This document shows, one piece after another, positions 21,997 through 30,584 of a stretch of DNA of 41,070 nt. The notes under the pieces are model-generated. The model ran no database searches, was not told where the DNA came from, and was given only the letters and a program-made list of their open reading frames with translations. How positions within the stretch are numbered: the stretch's first letter is position 1; every line of letters begins with the position of its first letter. The translations under genes and the position numbers were made by a program. This DNA is from an uncultured bacterium (GTDB lineage: Bacteria; Patescibacteriota; Minisyncoccia; Moranbacterales; GWC2-37-73): the NCBI GenBank assembly GCA_903861715.1, contig CAIOVI010000048.1, positions 1-41,070 of the forward strand. Direction: 5' to 3'.

Positions 21997-23211
21997 ATGT
22001 TTAAAGATTTACTTCAGGAAACTTTTTGGTCACTTTCTTCTAATAAAGTTAGATCGGGTTTGACGATGCTCGGGATTGTGATTGGGATTGCTTCAGTCAT
22101 CACGATGGTTTCAATTGGTCAGGGAGCGCAAGCCTCGATTGCTAGCAGCATTCAGTCGATTGGTTCGAATTTGATCATTGTCAGACCAGGCGCTCAACGA
22201 ACGGCTGGAGTTAGCGGTGGGGCTGGCAGCAGCGCCACGCTCACGCTTGAAGATGCCAATGCGGTTAAAAGTGAAATTCAAAATGTGCAAGCTGTGGCGC
22301 CAGAAGATTCCAAACGCTCTCAGGTCACAGCCAAAGGCACCAACACCAACACTCAAATTGTGGGCACGCTGCCTGATTATGCGGTTGTCAGGAGTATTGC
22401 CATGGAAGCTGGCAGTTTCATCACTGATCAAGCCGTCAAAAGTTCAGCCAAAGTGGCAGTGCTTGGCTCAACGGCGCGGGATGATCTTTTCGGGGCGGGA
22501 GTTGATCCAACTGGTCAAACCATACGTATTAAAAATGTTGATTTTGATGTGATCGGGGTGACTGTGGCCAAGGGTGGCAGCGGCTTTACCAATCCTGATG
22601 ACAGCATCTACATTCCAATTTCCAGCGCTCAACATTACATCACCGGTGACACGTTCATTTCCACCATGAGTGTGCAGGCGGCGGATCAAAATTCAATGGT
22701 GGCGGTGCAGAATCAAATTTCTGATTTGTTGCTCAAGCGTCACAGCATCACCGATCCTTTGCAAGCCGATTTTAGCCTCACTAATCAAGCGGACATCATT
22801 GCCACTGCCTCGAGTGTAACCGGCACTTTCACTATGCTGCTGGCTTCCATTGCTGGGATTTCTCTTTTGGTTGGTGGCATTGGCATTATGAACATGATGC
22901 TGACAACGGTCACGGAAAGAACCAGAGAAATTGGCCTGCGCAAAGCAGTGGGAATCAAAAAGCTCTACATCAATTTGCAATTTCTGGCAGAAGCGGTGGC
23001 GCTGACTTTTTTGGGCGGTCTGGTTGGGGTATTGTTGGGCTGGGGAGCCTCTTGGGCGGTGACAAAATTTGCTTCTATGGCGACTCAAATTTCAACTTCT
23101 TCAATTTTGCTGGCTTTTGGCGTTTCAGCCGGAGTGGGAATTTTGTTTGGTTTTTATCCAGCCCGTCGAGCCGCCAATTTGAGTCCGATGGAAGCGCTGA
23201 GATACGAGTAG
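21997..23211 (+). CDS. MacB-type ABC transporter permease
   Basis: 404 residues. The first membrane segment follows SSNKVRSGLTMLGIVIGIASVITMVSIGQG. A large extracellular MacB periplasmic-core-like domain (about residues 50-270) precedes the C-terminal FtsX-like domain with three membrane segments (GIGIMNMMLTTVTERTREIGLRKAVG is the signature, positions about 299-325). It ends YPARRAANLSPMEALRYE, a conserved tail. The ATPase is a separate gene here, unlike fused MacB of proteobacteria. Confidence 0.92.
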   Translation: MFKDLLQETFWSLSSNKVRSGLTMLGIVIGIASVITMVSIGQGAQASIASSIQSIGSNLIIVRPGAQRTAGVSGGAGSSATLTLEDANAVKSEIQNVQAVAPEDSKRSQVTAKGTNTNTQIVGTLPDYAVVRSIAMEAGSFITDQAVKSSAKVAVLGSTARDDLFGAGVDPTGQTIRIKNVDFDVIGVTVAKGGSGFTNPDDSIYIPISSAQHYITGDTFISTMSVQAADQNSMVAVQNQISDLLLKRHSITDPLQADFSLTNQADIIATASSVTGTFTMLLASIAGISLLVGGIGIMNMMLTTVTERTREIGLRKAVGIKKLYINLQFLAEAVALTFLGGLVGVLLGWGASWAVTKFASMATQISTSSILLAFGVSAGVGILFGFYPARRAANLSPMEALRYE

Positions 23212-23278
23212 CGATTCGAATTTTACGAATGAACACTCGAATGTTACGAATGGAAATCCAAATGTTAAAAATATTTTT

Positions 23279-23400
23279 CCTCCCTTTGGAAAAGGGAGGT
23301 TAGGAGGGATTCGAAAAGTTTTCTTTGTCTAATTTGGTCTTTCAAGTCCACCTCGCGAATGCTGCACGCGCTTGCATTCGCTACTTTTCTAAAGGAGGAA
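23279..23400. repeat. Long inverted repeat downstream of the permease gene
   Basis: A CCTCCCTTTGGAAAAGGGAGG hairpin with GGATTCGAAAAG on the left and GTCTTTCAAGTCCACC with CTTTTCTAAAGGAGG on the right. The right arm is interrupted by GCGAATGC..GCATTCGC (about 23354-23381), an 8-bp stem. It has the same order and orientation as 19581-19705. Confidence 0.6.
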
Positions 23401-23489
23401 GAAAATTTCCTTTGTATGATTTGGAACTTTATTGGAAATTGGAAATTTGACATTGAGATTTAAAATTTTAATTTTATAAACAAAACATT

Positions 23490-23963
23490 ATGAAAAAACA
23501 AAATGTATTAATCGCAGTAGTTGTAGGTCTAGTTTTGTTGGGTGGAGCCTTTTATGGCGGCATGCAATATGGCGCAAAAAATGTTGCTAGTAAGATCCAA
23601 GCGGGCGGCAGAGGTTTTGCCGGCGCGATTGGTGGAGCTCAGCGGGCAGCTGGTCAAGGCGGACAACGAGGTGTTGGCATGCAAGGTGGTGCAGGTGCTA
23701 ATGGCGGCGCAGGTGATTTTACAGCCGGGGAAATAATTTCCAAAGATGACACTAGCGTCACAATTAAAACCAGAGATGGCGGCTCAAAAATAGTTTTCTT
23801 CTCCGACAAAACTTTGATTGACAAATCAGTGACTGGCGCAATTGCAGACCTGAGTGTTGGTCAGCAAATCACAGCCAATGGCAAGGCCAATCCTGATGGA
23901 AGTGTGATGGCGCAAAACCTTCAAATCAGACCAACTCAACCAACAATTCAACCAGTTCAATAA
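23490..23963 (+). CDS. Membrane-anchored protein with DUF5666-like domain
   Basis: 157 residues. One membrane segment (about 7-26), a glycine-rich linker (residues 39-72, with GGAGANGGAG) and a beta-rich C-terminal domain (GEIISKDDTSVTIKTRDGG..SVMAQNLQIRP). The architecture matches the protein at 18988-19503. Sitting immediately after the efflux permease it is probably part of that unit, and it is followed by a strong terminator. Confidence 0.65.
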   Translation: MKKQNVLIAVVVGLVLLGGAFYGGMQYGAKNVASKIQAGGRGFAGAIGGAQRAAGQGGQRGVGMQGGAGANGGAGDFTAGEIISKDDTSVTIKTRDGGSKIVFFSDKTLIDKSVTGAIADLSVGQQITANGKANPDGSVMAQNLQIRPTQPTIQPVQ

Positions 23964-23972
23964 CGAAAGATT

Positions 23973-24003
23973 AAAACCGCTGAAAATTTTCAGTGGTTTT
24001 TAT
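23973..24003 (+). terminator. Terminator closing the efflux region
   Basis: AAAACCGCTGAAAA and TTTTCAGTGGTTTT form a 14-bp stem with one G-T pair, followed by a short T-rich run. Confidence 0.8.
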
Positions 24004-24050
24004 TAGGTAAAAGATAATTTCTGAATGCAAAAATAGCTTTTAGCGGAAAG

Positions 24051-24079
24051 TTGTGCTGCTTACGAATTGGCAATATAAT
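24051..24079 (+). promoter_or_regulatory. Promoter giving a leaderless DedA mRNA
   Basis: TTGTGC (24051-24056), 17 bp, perfect TATAAT (24074-24079). The start codon ATG begins at 24086, where transcription is expected to start. Confidence 0.65.
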
Positions 24080-24085
24080 AAACAA

Positions 24086-24694
24086 ATGGGCATAGATTTT
24101 AACAATTTTCAACAAGTCTTGAACTGGACAATCGCTAATGGCTATTGGTTGATGCTTTTGGCTATGTGCATTGAAGGTCCAACCATCACCACGGCAGGTG
24201 CCTTCGGGTCGGCGTTGGGTTATTTTAATCCCTGGATCATTTTTGCCCTTTCAATTTTGGGTGATGTCATCCCTGATTCGCTTTATTATTGGTTGGGGCG
24301 TTGGGGACGCTTGTCTTTGGCGACCAAAATCAGCAAAAGATTTGGCTTTACTCAGCAAAGAATTGAGGAACTGGAAAAACAAATTGAAATGCACGGAGGA
24401 AAAACGGTGGCGGTTTTAAAGTATACTCCAGTTTTAGCCACGCCAGGTTTAATGTTGGTTGGCGCCATGCGAATGAATTGGTGGAAATACATCAAAACGG
24501 TTTTGATTGTCACTTTTCAAAGAACGGCAGTCTTGATGATTCTGGGTTATTTTTTTGGTCGCACCTTTGACATTGGGAAATATCTCAAATACGGAGCAAT
24601 TGTCCCAATTGTAATTTTGCTAGCCTATGTTATGCTAATGTGGCTATACGGAAAATATTCAAAACTCATAGCAACCAAATTAAGCAGGTTATAA
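24086..24694 (+). CDS. DedA-family membrane protein
   Basis: 202 residues with four to five membrane segments. The start at 24086 follows the -10 box, and the upstream in-frame codon at 24053 lies in the promoter. CIEGPTITTAGAFGSALGYFNPW and ALSILGDVIPDSLYYWLGRWG are the conserved DedA regions, with the amphipathic GGKTVAVLKYTPVLATPGLMLVGAMRM block. DedA proteins include flippases for undecaprenyl phosphate and other lipids. Glycosyltransferase GT2 follows 31 bp later. Two further DedA proteins at 33864 and 34635 are more similar to each other. Confidence 0.85.
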   Translation: MGIDFNNFQQVLNWTIANGYWLMLLAMCIEGPTITTAGAFGSALGYFNPWIIFALSILGDVIPDSLYYWLGRWGRLSLATKISKRFGFTQQRIEELEKQIEMHGGKTVAVLKYTPVLATPGLMLVGAMRMNWWKYIKTVLIVTFQRTAVLMILGYFFGRTFDIGKYLKYGAIVPIVILLAYVMLMWLYGKYSKLIATKLSRL

Positions 24695-24725
24695 TTTAAA
24701 ATAATTTTAATAAGCTAACTTTCTT

Positions 24726-25475
24726 ATGAAACTAAGCATTGTCATTCCAGCTTATAACGAAGAAAAATACATTGCGCGTTGTTTGCAATCAGTGATCACG
24801 CAGATTGAAGCGCTGGCAAGCAGGCGTGATATTGAAATTATCGTGGTTAATAATGCCAGTGTTGACAGGACAGCGGAAATTGTCGGTCAGTTTGCGGGTG
24901 TATCGCTTGTAGCTGAGAGTCAGAGAGGGCTTGTGAGAGCTCGCCAAGCAGGCTTTGCAGCTTCGACAGGTGATTTGATTGCCAATGTGGATGCTGACAC
25001 CAAACTGCCGGCTGGTTGGGTCGAGAAAGTTTTTGTGGAATTTGAAAACAATGAAAAATTGGTAGCGCTCAGCGGACCATTTATTTATACTCATTCTTCA
25101 AAATGGTCAGCTGCGCTGGTTTGGTTTTGGTATCGAGTTGGGCAATTGACGCATTTTCTCAATCAATATATTTTAAAAAGAGGCGCCATGCTGCAAGGTG
25201 GAAATTTCATTTTGCGTCGCAGCGCTTTGGAAAAAATTGGTGGCTATGATACCTCGATTGATTTTTGGGGAGAAGACACCGACATTGCCACCAGAATCAG
25301 CAAGGTCGGAAGAGTCAAATTCACTTTCGATTTTCCAATCTACACTTCTGCCAGACGTTTCAAAAAAGATGGATTTCTGGTGGCGGCTTGGAAATATTTC
25401 ATCAACTATGTCTGGGTGCTCCTTTTCAGAAAACCCTTTTTGAAAGAATACGAAGAAATTGAGGAAGACGTTTAA
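24726..25475 (+). CDS. Family 2 glycosyltransferase
   Basis: 249 residues. The GT-A fold is shown by LSIVIPAYNEEKYIARCL at the N-terminus, VVNNASVDRTAEI, and the metal-binding NVDADTKLP (DxD) near residue 85. The acceptor region is GGNFILRRSALEKIGGYD and FWGEDTDIATRISKVG. A C-terminal hydrophobic patch (YFINYVWVLLF) may attach it to the membrane. It would transfer a sugar to a lipid or surface glycan. It directly follows dedA. Confidence 0.87.
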   Translation: MKLSIVIPAYNEEKYIARCLQSVITQIEALASRRDIEIIVVNNASVDRTAEIVGQFAGVSLVAESQRGLVRARQAGFAASTGDLIANVDADTKLPAGWVEKVFVEFENNEKLVALSGPFIYTHSSKWSAALVWFWYRVGQLTHFLNQYILKRGAMLQGGNFILRRSALEKIGGYDTSIDFWGEDTDIATRISKVGRVKFTFDFPIYTSARRFKKDGFLVAAWKYFINYVWVLLFRKPFLKEYEEIEEDV

Positions 25476-25496
25476 AACTTTTTAGCCTAAAATAAT

Positions 25497-25667
25497 ATGG
25501 TTCCAAAATGGTTTCTTTGGTTTTTCATTTTTTTGGGTTCCTCTGTGGGTTCGTGCGTCCCATTGCTTTGGGGCGACAATCTCCTCTCATTTTCTTCAGT
25601 CATTTTCAGTGGAATTGGCGGCTTGCTTGGCATTTGGTTGGCCCTTAAAATTGGAAACTCGATGTAA
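25497..25667 (+). CDS. Small two-helix membrane protein
   Basis: 56 residues, ATG at 25497, TAA at 25665-25667. Two hydrophobic helices (WFLWFFIFLGSSVGSCVPLL and FSSVIFSGIGGLLGIWLAL) joined by a short polar turn (WGDNLLS). A TAAAAT box lies just before the start. It may be cotranscribed with the GT2 gene 21 bp upstream. The family is unknown. Confidence 0.55.
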   Translation: MVPKWFLWFFIFLGSSVGSCVPLLWGDNLLSFSSVIFSGIGGLLGIWLALKIGNSM

Positions 25668-25824
25668 TTCCGAGCTTATATTGGCTTATGTGTTTGATTG
25701 AAAAATTACTTACAGTTGGCTTGCTTAGCAAGAAAGGCTTGGAGTAGACCAGGAAAAATTTTCTTAGCAAAGTGCTCATGCTCTAGGAATTTTTTTGAGC
25801 AAGCACATAGGCCCTCATAAAAAT

Positions 25825-27045
25825 ATGTTAACAGTGGAAAATCAACCAGGCAAAAATCAAGCAGCTCCTCTGGCTGATCGCATGCGTCCTCAAACTTTGG
25901 AGGACTTTTTTGGCCAGCAAGAGCTGGTGGGTGAAAATTCTTTTCTGCGCAAAGCGATTTTGGCTGATCAAGTTCCGTCTATGATCTTGTGGGGGCCGCC
26001 CGGCTCTGGCAAAACGACTCTGGCAGCTGTGATTGCCAAAGTGACCAAGGCTGACTTCATCAAAATCAGCGCAGTGACCAGTGGCATCAAAGAACTTCGC
26101 AAAACAATTTCCAAAGCTGAGGAAAATCAATGGCAGAAAAAGAAGACCATTTTGTTCGTGGATGAAATCCATCGTTGGAACAAAGCTCAACAAGATGCTT
26201 TGCTACCTCATGTGGAACGTGGGCTGATGACGCTCATTGGTGCGACCACTGAAAATCCCAGCTTTGAAGTCAACTCAGCGCTCGTTTCGCGCTCTCGAGT
26301 TTTTGTTTTGAGTAAATTGGAAACACCTGACTTGGAAAAAATTATCGAGAAAGCTTTGAGTGACAAGGAGAAAGGCTTGGGAGATGAAAAGATTGAAATT
26401 ACTCCTGAAATTATTAAAGAAGTTGCCTTGCTGTCCAATGGCGATGCTCGCATGGCGCTGAACACCTTGGAAGCAGCGACGAATCAAAGCAAAACAATCA
26501 CCAGGGAGTTGCTCAAGCAAATTATTCAAAAATCGCATCTTTATTATGACAAAGGCGGGGAAGAGCACTACAATATTATTTCCGCCTTGCACAAATCGAT
26601 GCGCGGCGGTGATAGCGATGCCAGTGTTTATTGGCTAGCCAGAATGATTGAAGGTGGGGAGCAGCCAACCTATATCGCTCGCAGACTTTTGCGTTTTGCT
26701 AGTGAGGATGTCGGCTTGGCGGACAATTTTGCGTTGGTGCTAGCAAACAATGTTTTTGATGCTTGTCATAAATTGGGCTATCCAGAATGCTCCGTGCACC
26801 TGGCGCAATTGGTAGTTTATTTGGCCAAAGCGCCCAAAAGTGTGAGCAGCTATTTTGCCTACAACAAAGCCAAAAAAGACGTGGAAGAATTTGGCAATCT
26901 TCCAGTGCCGATGCATATTCGCAATGCTCCAACCAAGCTCATGGAAAAACTTGGCTACGGCAAAGGCTACAAATACACCCCCGTTGAAGACAGCTCGGGG
27001 CAGGAATATTTACCCTCCAGTCTTCGAAATAAAAAATATCTTTAA
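25825..27045 (+). CDS. rarA: Replication-associated recombination protein RarA (MgsA)
   Basis: 406 residues. RMRPQTLEDFFGQQELVG precedes Walker A LWGPPGSGKTTLAAVI, Walker B FVDEIHRWNKAQQD, sensor 1 IGATTENPSFEVNSALVSR, and sensor 2-like GDARMALNTLEAA. The C-terminal tetramerisation domain is present (IARRLLRFASEDVGLAD, then LGYPECSVHLAQLVVYLAKAPKSV). RarA is an AAA+ clamp-loader relative acting at stalled forks. The ATG at 25825 is preferred over a TTG at 25795. The 25668-25824 gap holds no gene. Confidence 0.93.
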   Translation: MLTVENQPGKNQAAPLADRMRPQTLEDFFGQQELVGENSFLRKAILADQVPSMILWGPPGSGKTTLAAVIAKVTKADFIKISAVTSGIKELRKTISKAEENQWQKKKTILFVDEIHRWNKAQQDALLPHVERGLMTLIGATTENPSFEVNSALVSRSRVFVLSKLETPDLEKIIEKALSDKEKGLGDEKIEITPEIIKEVALLSNGDARMALNTLEAATNQSKTITRELLKQIIQKSHLYYDKGGEEHYNIISALHKSMRGGDSDASVYWLARMIEGGEQPTYIARRLLRFASEDVGLADNFALVLANNVFDACHKLGYPECSVHLAQLVVYLAKAPKSVSSYFAYNKAKKDVEEFGNLPVPMHIRNAPTKLMEKLGYGKGYKYTPVEDSSGQEYLPSSLRNKKYL

Positions 27046-27164
27046 ATCTTGTTAGGCGATGATATTTTTTTGATAAATTTATCTTTTTTAAAAAAGAAGC
27101 AGAGGGTTTACCCTCCAAATTGAAAAACAAAAAATATTTATAAACTATACTCCTTGAAGACTTT

Positions 27165-27204
27165 AATAACATTCTCACATTCTTGAGAATGTGAGAATGT
27201 TATT
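27165..27204. repeat. Nearly perfect 40-bp palindromic hairpin
   Basis: Two 19-bp arms (left arm AATAACATTCTCACATTCT at 27165-27183) are exact complements around a 2-bp centre (27184-27185). A T-rich run follows. It may terminate rarA or be a transposon relic. Confidence 0.8.
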
Positions 27205-27214
27205 TATTATAGAA

Positions 27215-27246
27215 TTGAAAATTTTAGCTATCGCAATAATTTTCAA
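27215..27246. repeat. TTGAAAATTTTAGCTATCGC repeat, uninterrupted copy
   Basis: TTGAAAATT and AATTTTCAA flank TTAGCTATCGCAAT. Copies at 30585 and 31083 carry extra CCGCCTG..GGGCAGG DNA exactly after TATCGC. A CTACCAT..ATGGTAG hairpin follows at about 27275-27299. Confidence 0.65.
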
Positions 27247-27349
27247 CTCTTGCTCTTTAGATTTCTTGGTTATTCTACCATTCGACCATATATGGTAGAG
27301 GAGTTTTTTGGGGAGGCAGTCTTGGCGAAAATGGCAGAGTGGCTTGAGT

Positions 27350-27377
27350 TTGACTAAAATAGCTAGAGTGATATAAT
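27350..27377 (+). promoter_or_regulatory. Promoter of the truncated RhuM gene
   Basis: TTGACT (27350-27355), 16 bp, perfect TATAAT (27372-27377). Confidence 0.6.
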
Positions 27378-27417
27378 AGCACTAGGAAATAATAAAAATA
27401 TTTAAAGTGCTAAAATT

Positions 27418-27702
27418 ATGAAACAGGAAGAGGAAAAATCACAAATTATTATTTATAAAACAGATGATGGAACGATTACTGTCGATACACTTATGAAAGA
27501 TGAAAGTCTTTGGCTTTCGCAAAAATCTATGGCACAGCTTTTCGATTGCAGTACCGATAATATTGGTCTTCATCTTAAAAACATCTTTAAGCAAAAGGAA
27601 TTGAAGGAAAAAGCAGTTACCGAGGATTTCTCGGTAACTGCCAGTGACGGAAAAATTTTCCAAAGACTGTCCTTGGAAAATTTTTCTCTAGAATTCGATT
27701 GA
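27418..27702 (+). pseudogene. Truncated RhuM-family protein
   Basis: 94 residues matching only the N-terminus of RhuM-type proteins (IIIYKTDDGTITVDTLMKDESLWLSQKSMAQLF, seen at residues 10-42, then NIGLHLKNIFKQKELKEKAV). Intact members are over 300 residues. The similarity stops at the ASDGKIFQR region, where GAAAAATTTTCCAA (27650-27663) and TTGGAAAATTTTTC (27673-27686) form a perfect inverted repeat, so a rearrangement there probably removed the rest. Its promoter is intact. Confidence 0.7.
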
Positions 27703-27761
27703 TTTTGCTGGCTTTTGGTGGTATTTTTAGGGGAGGAAATATTTGTAACTAAAGATAAACT

Positions 27762-27917
27762 ATGAAACTACTATTAACATCAGCTGGACTTTCAAATGAG
27801 TTAATTTCAAGTTCATTGCTGAAGTTGGCTGAAAAATCCTTTTCTGGCTTAAGGGTTGCTTTCATTGCGAATGCCGCAGATAATTATGCCGATAAATGGT
27901 TTGTTGAAAATTTTTGA
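27762..27917 (+). pseudogene. Fragment of an S51-type peptidase (dipeptidase E-like), frameshifted
   Basis: ATG at 27762 encodes MKLLLTSAGLSNELISSSLL. After a run of five T (27840-27844) the similarity continues in another frame as VAFIANAADNYADKW, then TGA at 27915-27917. One T fewer would restore the frame. Peptidase S51 proteins begin this way and are over 200 residues, so most of the gene is lost. The frameshift could be a sequencing error, but the truncation is not. Confidence 0.55.
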
Positions 27918-27965
27918 CTGATACTTAATTGGTAGATAAACTTAATAAAAGAAATATTGGAGTTG

Positions 27966-27990
27966 AGTTGTCCTAAAAAGTCGGACAACT
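27966..27990. repeat. Leader hairpin before the unknown gene at 28017
   Basis: AGTTGTCC (27966-27973) and GGACAACT (27983-27990) are exact complements around TAAAAAGTC. It could be a relic of a transposon end or a regulatory stem. Confidence 0.5.
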
Positions 27991-28016
27991 GGAAGTTTGC
28001 TTAATACAAGAAAACT

Positions 28017-28745
28017 ATGAAAATTCTTAAGGAAATAATTGAAATATTATCAGAATTAAAAAGTCTCCAAAATGTTCAAGTCGACAAATTTTTGTTTCAA
28101 GAAAATTCTGATTCTTTTGGGCTTTCGATTGCGAATGAAACGTTAGTTGAAATAAAAGAAAAATCTATCTTAGTTGTTGGTAATGACGTTACGAAAAAAG
28201 TTTTTTCAATTCTTAGTTCAAATTCCTCAGATGTTATTGAAAATAATCAAATAAAAATCTTTTTTGCTGATTTAAAAGACTCCTTAATTAGAATAAATCA
28301 TCTTGGCATCAGCTATTCTTGTGTCAATATTGAAAAAGAAATAGTCGAAATAAAAAAGTCATTATTTGGAACGAGTTTTAAATTATACGAAGAACCCAAT
28401 GATTCTACCAATCAAAGATGGTTTTTTGTTGGAAACTTAGAAAATTGGGAAAACCCTCTTTTCGAAATCGTCCTAACTGAAAGCGAAGCCAAATTTTGCA
28501 CAAAGTGGATTCCTCATTTTCAAATTGATTTAGACACCAACTTGAGTATTAAAGAGTTAGAATCTTTGACGGATAAATATTTTAAAAATAATTTTTTTGA
28601 TTGGAAACTTGATATTCCAAATTATGGTGTTGTTATGGCTATGGGTGAGTTATCAAATATCAATGGGACAAAAATTTTTCTCGGACTCGGAACTAATATA
28701 CGCGGCACAAAAAAACACAGAGAGGAAATATTGAAATTAGTGTAA
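28017..28745 (+). CDS. Hypothetical protein (242 residues)
   Basis: The family is not recognised. AT-rich relative to the core genes in the window, with a Lys/Glu/Ile-rich composition. A helical N-terminus (ILKEIIEILSELKSLQNVQ) and a mixed alpha/beta body with NQRWFFVGNLENWENPLFEIVL and a C-terminal IPNYGVVMAMGELSNINGT block. No membrane segments or nucleotide-binding motifs are visible. It lies in the region of degraded genes, suggesting recent acquisition. Confidence 0.6.
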   Translation: MKILKEIIEILSELKSLQNVQVDKFLFQENSDSFGLSIANETLVEIKEKSILVVGNDVTKKVFSILSSNSSDVIENNQIKIFFADLKDSLIRINHLGISYSCVNIEKEIVEIKKSLFGTSFKLYEEPNDSTNQRWFFVGNLENWENPLFEIVLTESEAKFCTKWIPHFQIDLDTNLSIKELESLTDKYFKNNFFDWKLDIPNYGVVMAMGELSNINGTKIFLGLGTNIRGTKKHREEILKLV

Positions 28746-28804
28746 AGCTTTTTAAACAGCAGTAATATAAACTAATGAAAGGTGTTAATTTTTTACAAAA
28801 AACT

Positions 28805-29407
28805 ATGAACAAAATCAAGGCAATTTTATTGGATGCGGATGGTTTGGTTTTCAAAAAGCAGCGCTATTTTAGTGAGATTTTTGCTGAGCAGTATGGCGTT
28901 TCGAAAGATTTGATTTTGCCATTTTTCAAAAACAATTTTAGGCAGTGCCAAGAAGGCACAGTTGATCTGAAAGAAGAATTGAAGCCATTTTTGCAGCAGT
29001 GGAATTGGGAAGGAACCGTTGAAAGTTTTCTTGAATTTTGGTTTTCATTTTGCGTGGTTGATAAAGATGTTTTGAAAGTCGTGCGGGAATTGAGAGAAAA
29101 AGGCTATAAATGCTATTTGGTGACCGATCAAGAAAAATATCGCGGAGAGTATATCAAAAAGAATTTGAAACTCGAAAATGAACTGGATGGATTTTTTTAT
29201 TCTTTCGAGCTTAAGTCTTCAAAATCAGAAAAAGAATTTTATGAGAAAATTTTGAAAGAGCTTAACCTCGCGCCGGAAGAAGTGATGTTTTTTGATGATG
29301 AAGATGAGAATGTCGAAATTGCCAGTGAGCTTGGAATTCAATCAATTCTCGTGAGCGGGGCAGAGGATTTTGAGAAAGCTGTTCAAGAAATTTTTTATAA
29401 GGATTAA
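28805..29407 (+). CDS. HAD-superfamily hydrolase
   Basis: 200 residues from the ATG at 28805 (an in-frame ATG at 28775 would add ten unrelated residues). HAD motif I is LLDADGLVF (nucleophile Asp and acid Asp), motif II LVTDQE, motif III Lys in the SKSEKEFYEKIL region, and motif IV MFFDDEDENVEIA. The cap between motifs I and II is helical (about residues 18-85). It probably removes phosphate from a small metabolite. The substrate is unknown. Confidence 0.82.
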   Translation: MNKIKAILLDADGLVFKKQRYFSEIFAEQYGVSKDLILPFFKNNFRQCQEGTVDLKEELKPFLQQWNWEGTVESFLEFWFSFCVVDKDVLKVVRELREKGYKCYLVTDQEKYRGEYIKKNLKLENELDGFFYSFELKSSKSEKEFYEKILKELNLAPEEVMFFDDEDENVEIASELGIQSILVSGAEDFEKAVQEIFYKD

Positions 29408-29456
29408 AGTATTGATTTGATTGAGATTGATTTGTATAAAAATTAGCAATAAAAAT

Positions 29457-30461
29457 ATGATTATAGGTATAATTGGAACTGGTTTTGGAAAAACAATTGC
29501 ACAAACCTTTCGAGCTGTCGACAAGAATTGCGGTATATTTTTGTGTGGCTCAAATAAAGATAAAACAAAGAAGATTGCTGCTGAAATCGGCGTTCAAGTC
29601 ATTGAAAAATGGCAGGATTTAATTCTGCGACCAGAGATTGATCTTGCGGTAATAGCTACTCCAAGCAGTTTACATAAAAAGATGTTTGAAGCAATCATTA
29701 AGCAAAACAAGCATATTTTACTTGAAAAGCCAGCAGCCACTACGGCTCAAGACATAAGAGATATGATTGCCTTAAGTAAAAATTATTCAAAAAATATTAT
29801 TGTCAACCATGAGGTAAGATTTAATCCTGTCGTTAGCTATATAAAAAATTGTATTGAAAATAATCTTCTTGGAGACATTATGACATTAAGGATTGGTGCT
29901 TATCTCAATTTGTTTTCAAATGAAAGTTATACCGGCACTTGGTATAATCGAAAAGAATCAGGGGGGGGTCAGCTTCTCGCCATTGGTGTTCATCAAATTG
30001 ATTTGGCGAGGTTTTTGCTTAATATGCCAAAAATAGAGAAAGGTGCTATTTTCACTTCGGTCTACGATGATCCTCGCTTTACAGAGTCTACTAATGCCGA
30101 ATCTCAATTTTCAGGCAATTTAATAACAGAGAAGGGAACCTGTGTTGAATTATTTAATGATTCTTATTGTTTTGGTGGTAAGGATTTTATTATCGAGGTC
30201 ATAGGTAGTAGGGGAATTATAAAATATAGCGACACACAAGGGTTGAGGGTGAGTTTTGCAAATGATCAACCGCTAGAAGAAATTCAATTGGAAGATTCCA
30301 TGCCTGATATTAAGATTGGAAATTCAATTTTAACAAAATCTTTAAAGTTTTTTGTAAAAGAATTAATTGAAATGATTGAAAAAAATAAAGCTAATGATAG
30401 ATTTTGCAGTCTTCAAGTTGCCGCTGATAACCTTGAAATTATTGAGAAGTATAAAGATTGA
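29457..30461 (+). CDS. Gfo/Idh/MocA-family oxidoreductase
   Basis: 334 residues from ATG at 29457, which places IIGIIGTGFGKTIA (dinucleotide-binding GxGxxG) at the N-terminus. LAVIATPSSLHKKMF and the catalytic-site HILLEKPAATT (EKP motif) follow, and the C-terminal substrate domain has GTWYNRKESGGGQLLAIGVHQIDLARF. These enzymes oxidise or reduce sugars and polyols with NAD(P). It may take part in nucleotide-sugar or glycan modification. It is AT-rich like its neighbours. Confidence 0.87.
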   Translation: MIIGIIGTGFGKTIAQTFRAVDKNCGIFLCGSNKDKTKKIAAEIGVQVIEKWQDLILRPEIDLAVIATPSSLHKKMFEAIIKQNKHILLEKPAATTAQDIRDMIALSKNYSKNIIVNHEVRFNPVVSYIKNCIENNLLGDIMTLRIGAYLNLFSNESYTGTWYNRKESGGGQLLAIGVHQIDLARFLLNMPKIEKGAIFTSVYDDPRFTESTNAESQFSGNLITEKGTCVELFNDSYCFGGKDFIIEVIGSRGIIKYSDTQGLRVSFANDQPLEEIQLEDSMPDIKIGNSILTKSLKFFVKELIEMIEKNKANDRFCSLQVAADNLEIIEKYKD

Positions 30462-30584
30462 AGATCAAGGCTAAAACTGAAAATCCTCAGATGACCACTC
30501 CTAGAAAAGTTTTTAAGGCTTGTAAGCTCCCATTACAATATTTCAGTATCTTGTAATTTTTTCCATTCAACCATATAAGGTAGA

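Noticed and set aside
25668-25824. tRNA or small RNA gene before rarA
   Set aside because: No cloverleaf or T-loop sequence could be found, and no terminator follows.
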